Shown in pieces: positions 16,701 through 20,217 of a stretch of 20,217 nucleotides of DNA. Within the stretch, counting starts at the first letter, position 1, and each line of letters opens with the position of its first letter. Location of the stretch: positions 1 through 20,217 of the forward strand of contig JAUCBJ010005918.1 in assembly GCA_032718475.1 (NCBI GenBank). Reading direction: 5' to 3'. The stretch comes from Nemertoderma westbladi (taxonomy: Eukaryota > Xenacoelomorpha > Nemertodermatida > Nemertodermatidae). A program made the translations under genes and the position numbers. The notes beneath the pieces were generated by a model. The model was not told the DNA's origin. It saw only the letters and a list, made by a program, of their open reading frames with translations, and did not search any database.

Positions 16701-17200
16701 AACATGTCCACTTTCAGTGAGAAATAGTAAATAAATTCAGAAAATAAAAAAAGTTAATGAAAATATAAATCGTAAGATCGATATTATGAAATGTAAGCAA
16801 ATAAGACAATACCGATGGATCGTAATATTGTTATTTTCGCAGACTACATATTAAATTTAGAAATGAAGCGACATATTAAACACCTTTAACTAAGAATTAT
16901 ATTTTGTCATGAAATCGGCTATTTCTCCGCCGATTTTTGCTGGAATGATTTGAAATTTGTTCAGAAATGTTGACACTTGTTCAGAATACCTTTTGCACAA
17001 AAATGCACTTTTGGCCACAGCAGAGTGCCATTTTGTGGCCTATTTTTTTAATTATTTGGTTTGGCCATTTTTAAACACACCAGACGATAATTAGTACCAC
17101 AAAAAATAACTTTCTAATATAGTTTAAGATTTCAAAATGTTTCAGATTTAGTCATTAAAAACGTATGTTAATTCTAGGAAAAGTTAAGGGATTTGAATAT
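16701..17200. other. AT-rich stretch, no gene seen
   Basis: No coding frame or RNA gene is visible. A few isolated GGCC words (about 17037 and 17064) may be remnants of the neighbouring repeat. Confidence 0.5.
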
Positions 17201-17852
17201 TGAGTATTTCTGTGAATACAGACTCAGACACACACGGGCACGATGTTACTCCCCCCCCCCCCCCCCCCCAATACTTCCCAGTCCCACCGTTGTTAACAAC
17301 AGTTATTTTATCATATAATAAAAAATATAGGTCTACATCCACTGAAGTGCCCATCGTGAAGTGAAATCCCAAGTGAAGTGCGATATCAAGATTTCCTTAG
17401 AATATGCCCTGAATTAGAAATACAGAGATATGAAATGGCCCTAAAACCTAAAACAAATATATTAAATGGCCTTCCCAGGAAAATACACCCATGTTAGATT
17501 GAGTTCATAATCTACAGTTAATTACTTTAAATTTATTAACAGTGGCCCCTTTATAATATCAAAATATAAAATATGGCCCTAAATTCATAAATTAATTTTA
17601 TTGATGTCTATTGGCAGAAATAGACTGGCAGACAGACATGTGTCAAACGGAAAAGACAGGGGGAAGGATAATTGGGATTACAATCAGAGATGTGAGGCAA
17701 AGGTGGCTTCTACTGCTTGCCTTGCCATTTGCCCATCGCCTTATAAGTTAATAATAAAAGTAAGTAATAATAGTAAAGTAAAGTGAAATCCTCCTCCAGT
17801 TTCGTTATTTATGATACGTTAAGCTGAAACTTGTGAAATCAGTACTATAGTA
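17201..17852 (+). repeat. Left arm of a large inverted repeat
   Basis: The arm starts near GAGTATTTCTGTGAATAC and ends near GAAATCAGTACTATAG. It pairs almost base for base with the reverse complement of 19316-19936. It contains a C19 tract (17251-17269), a 35-40 bp extra piece with three GAAGTG words (about 17325-17375), AATGGCC words, and a 61-codon frame (17601-17786) that also appears in the right arm with two changed residues. The frame has no recognisable domain and probably reflects repeat identity, not a gene. Confidence 0.9.
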
Positions 17853-17884
17853 CCTGTAAATTTCAAATTATATCAGGCTCAGCA

Positions 17885-18110
17885 TATTATAGTTACCCCC
17901 CTCCCCTCATACCTCCCACCGTTGTTTACAGCAGTTATTGTATTATATAATAAATAATATCCACCAAAATCCCAATTGAAGTGCGATATCAAGATTTCCT
18001 TAGAATATTCCCTGAATTAGAAATACAGAGATATGAAATGGCCCTAAAACCTAAAACAAATATATTAAATGGCCTTCCTAGGAAAATACACCCATGTTAG
18101 ATTGAGTTCA
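17885..18110 (+). repeat. Third, partial copy of the inverted-repeat unit
   Basis: The segment matches about 17243-17508 in the same direction and ends abruptly at GATTGAGTTCA (18110). It lacks the C19 tract and the GAAGTG insertion, and in these details (TTACCCCCCTCCCCTCAT, AATCCCAATTGAAGTG) it is closer to the right arm than to the adjacent left arm. Confidence 0.85.
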
Positions 18111-18415
18111 TTTTACGATGCTTCAAGAGGGGCATGGCGCTTCTCCGGAGAGACAAATTTTAGATTTTTCGATTCTACTTCTATAAGAATAATGTAAGAC
18201 ATTTTCTTTTTCTTAATACGGAAATTTATTTAATGATGATGTGTAATGATCAGTTTCAGTGATGTATGCGCTTGCATACATCAATTTCTTGCTACGAATG
18301 TGTTGTTCAAAAACCCGTTCGAGTAACAACATAACAACATAAATAATTATAACACCTACTTTTGGTCTACAAATGTAGACCTTGAGCGCTATTGGGTTTT
18401 AATTCTAACTAATTT
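18111..18415. other. Spacer with two short hairpins, no gene
   Basis: GATGTATGC-GCTT-GCATACATC at 18261-18282 and GGTCTAC-AAAT-GTAGACC at 18364-18381 are perfect hairpins. No coding frame is seen. Confidence 0.6.
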
Positions 18416-18635
18416 TAGGGTGAGTCCAAAACAAAGACCAAAGACCCTAGAGTGTACAAAACAAAGAGGTAAAGTCGCTTTAGGTCCCATTGCCATTTAA
18501 AGGAGCAAGTTAGTAAAGAGCAGGTTACAGAAGCGTGTTGGTGGAACCAAAACAATAAACGAAAGTTAACACATTTTACAAGATTATGCAGGTTACTTAA
18601 TTGGGCCTTGGGTCTTTATTTTGTACTCACCCCTA
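18416..18635. mobile_element. MITE related to the element at 4679-6257
   Basis: The ends are inverted repeats of about 30 bp: GGGTGAGTCCAAAACAAAG on the left, GGGGTGAGTACAAAATAAAG read from the right. The interior carries AACCAAAACAATAAACGAAA (reverse of the array unit start), GGTTACAGAAGCG and CCCATTGCCATTTAAAGG, all shared with the foldback element near 4.7-6.2 kb. The target duplication is not clear. It lies in the loop of the large inverted repeat. Confidence 0.75.
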
Positions 18636-18639
18636 ATAT

Positions 18640-19315
18640 TGTCTCTAATTGATAAAAAGGTATCTGGAGATGTATTAAGAATTATAAGATCCTTGAAGAA
18701 TAACTCTGAATAATTTTTGTCGTCAAATGAAACATAGACCTATGGATGCACCAACGGAAGAGGTGAAGTCACTTATCCTAGATCAATCGAAATGAGGTAG
18801 CTGCTTGTATAAGGAATCCTACAATTGTTTAGTCACGTTGGAAGAACAATATTACAGGCGTGCATATAATGTGTGCAATGCGTGCATGTGTTAGCCTATG
18901 TTTGGGGTGTATTCTAATTATGTTCTAACTGTGTTCTCGTGTGTTCCCTTATGTTCTATAAATAGTTCTATCCGGCGTGCAAAAGCTTGATCCAGACCCC
19001 TCTAACCATCTCACAATCCAGTCAGGCAGCCTTAGATTTGGCAAAAATGGAATCTGCGTCGATAACATCATATAATATGCTGAGTCTGTTATAATCTGAA
19101 ATTTCTTAACAGAGATTAAAACTACATGTTTTTGTATGGAAAATGTGCCTGAGCTAGTATTATGCACCTTAATTATTAATATAATGATTGCCAGGTGTCA
19201 CATCAAAACGATTATAAAATACGAAATATCGAAGGTAAAATTTTAGTATTTGGCCCTCTACAGTGGACTGGGGAACTGCATATGGATCAGTTTCTCCCCA
19301 ATGATGCAGCGCAGG
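18640..19315. other. Unique-looking spacer of the large inverted repeat
   Basis: The sequence is AT-rich with no clear gene. On the minus strand at 18949-19167 a short frame contains LRLPDWIVRWLEG, which resembles a conserved stretch in LINE reverse transcriptases, but nothing else around it matches, so it is at best a scrap. Confidence 0.35.
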
Positions 19316-19936
19316 TTGTATTATAGTATTGATTTCACAAGTTTCAGCTTAAACGTATCATAAATAACGAAACTGGAGGAGGATTTCACTTTACTATTAT
19401 TACTTACTTTTATTATTAACTTATAAGGCAATGGGCAAATGGCAAGGCAAGCAGTAGAAGCCACCTTTGCCTCACATCTCTGATCGTAATCCCAATTATC
19501 CTTCCCCCTGTCTTTTCCATTTGACACATGTCTGTCTGCAAGTCTATTTCTGCCAATAGACATCAATAAAATTAATTTATAAATTTAGGGCCATATTTTA
19601 TATTTTGATATTATAAAGGGGCCACTGTTAATAAATTTAAAGTAATTAACTGTAGATTATGAACTCAATCTAACATGGGTGTATTTTCTTAGGAAGGCCA
19701 TTTAATATATTTGTTTTAGGTTTTAGGGCCATTTCATATCTCTGTATTTCTAAATCAGGGCATGTTCTAAGGAAATCTTGATATCGCACTTCAATTGGGA
19801 TTTGGGTGGGTATTATTTATTATATAATACAATAACTGCTGTAAACAACGGTGGGAAATATGAGGGGAGGGGGTAACTCTGTGAAACAGTACAACGTGCC
19901 CGTGCGTGTCTGAGTCTGTATTCACAGATATACGCA
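19316..19936 (-). repeat. Right arm of the large inverted repeat
   Basis: This is the reverse-complement partner of 17201-17852. Shared landmarks are GAAACTTGTGAAATC, GAGGCAAAGGTGGCTTCTAC, CCATGTTAGATTGAGTTC and GAATACAGACTCAGACAC. It has GTTACCCCCTCCCCTCAT where the left arm has the C19 tract. The two arms and the partial third copy differ by scattered substitutions, so the duplication is recent but not brand new. Confidence 0.9.
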
Positions 19937-20217
19937 CTATAACCACATACCCTTTGCCGGAGTCATGATTGCTGCATAGAGCATTGATACCAACCGTGAC
20001 AGTAGGGACAGATGGTGACTCACCCCCCCCCCCCCCCCCCCCCCCCAGGTCGGCGAGGTCCCAAGTGTTTGGAACTCATTCAACCTAAATACACGTGCAG
20101 AACTCCCTCAAAAAATCAAAATGATGTTCGCGCTAGTTCCAAAGAATGGCAACCTAACACACTTTGGATCTTTTCATGAAATCACGTTGATCTCAATTAC
20201 TGCAAGGATATAATACA
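19937..20217. other. Right edge with a C24 tract
   Basis: Nothing coding is recognised. A run of 24 C lies at 20023-20046, the longest homopolymer in the window. Confidence 0.7.

Noticed and set aside
17601-17786. 61-residue frame duplicated at 19321-19566 on the other strand
   Set aside because: The identity follows from the large inverted repeat. The peptide has no domain, no splice context and no codon bias, so it is treated as repeat sequence.
18949-19167. Minus-strand frame containing LRLPDWIVRWLEG, similar to a LINE reverse transcriptase motif
   Set aside because: Only about ten residues fit; flanking residues do not continue the reverse transcriptase pattern. Kept only as a remark in the spacer entry.
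1-20217. CRISPR array or bacterial operon structure
   Set aside because: Repeats are not spacer-separated in the CRISPR manner, and gene structure and transposons are eukaryotic.

Overview
This window looks like AT-rich nuclear DNA from an animal, probably a marine invertebrate. The evidence is exons with GT-AG borders, Pol II-like promoter signals, several classes of eukaryotic transposon remnant, homopolymer and AT microsatellites, and the absence of any bacterial gene layout. I cannot name the species. An echinoderm or another aquatic invertebrate would fit the repeat style, but that is a guess.

Layout. 1-270: an isolated internal exon on the minus strand of an uncharacterised Cys-rich gene family. 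271-2230: AT-rich with nothing convincing except short repeats. 2236-4560: a run of minus-strand retroelement debris, made of a GIY-YIG endonuclease-like fragment, two tandem degenerate SGNH-hydrolase-like fragments, and the C-terminal half of a Ty3/gypsy integrase with one stop codon. 4679-6257: a foldback MITE with a 10-11 bp target-site duplication, split by a TTAA-flanked piggyBac-like element (4927-6118) that carries an acidic ORF. 6361-6486: a tiny zinc-knuckle ORF.

6726-10165 holds the best gene in the window, on the plus strand. It has a CCAAT-rich promoter with a TATA box, a non-coding first exon with a consensus donor (7299/7300), an exon opening with ATG at 8477, and a long terminal exon (9457-10165). 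Its protein shares a C-x4-C-x7/8-C-x-C core with the exon at 46-258, so the window contains two diverged members of one gene family on opposite strands. The fold looks OB-like, but the function is unknown.

10441-20217 is almost all repeats: a 10-unit array (58-72 bp units) homologous to the inside of the foldback MITE; ATGGCCC/GGCCATT-rich tracts, one of them a 46-bp array with a 276-bp higher-order period; hairpin elements at 13.2-13.95 kb; a second TTAA element (14961-16178) nested inside another terminal-inverted-repeat element and related in inverted orientation to the one at 4927-6118; and a large inverted repeat (17201-17852 versus 19316-19936) with a third partial copy between the arms.

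The most interesting points are the uncharacterised gene family, the shared sequence between MITE and satellite, and the repeated nesting of one TTAA family inside foldback elements.
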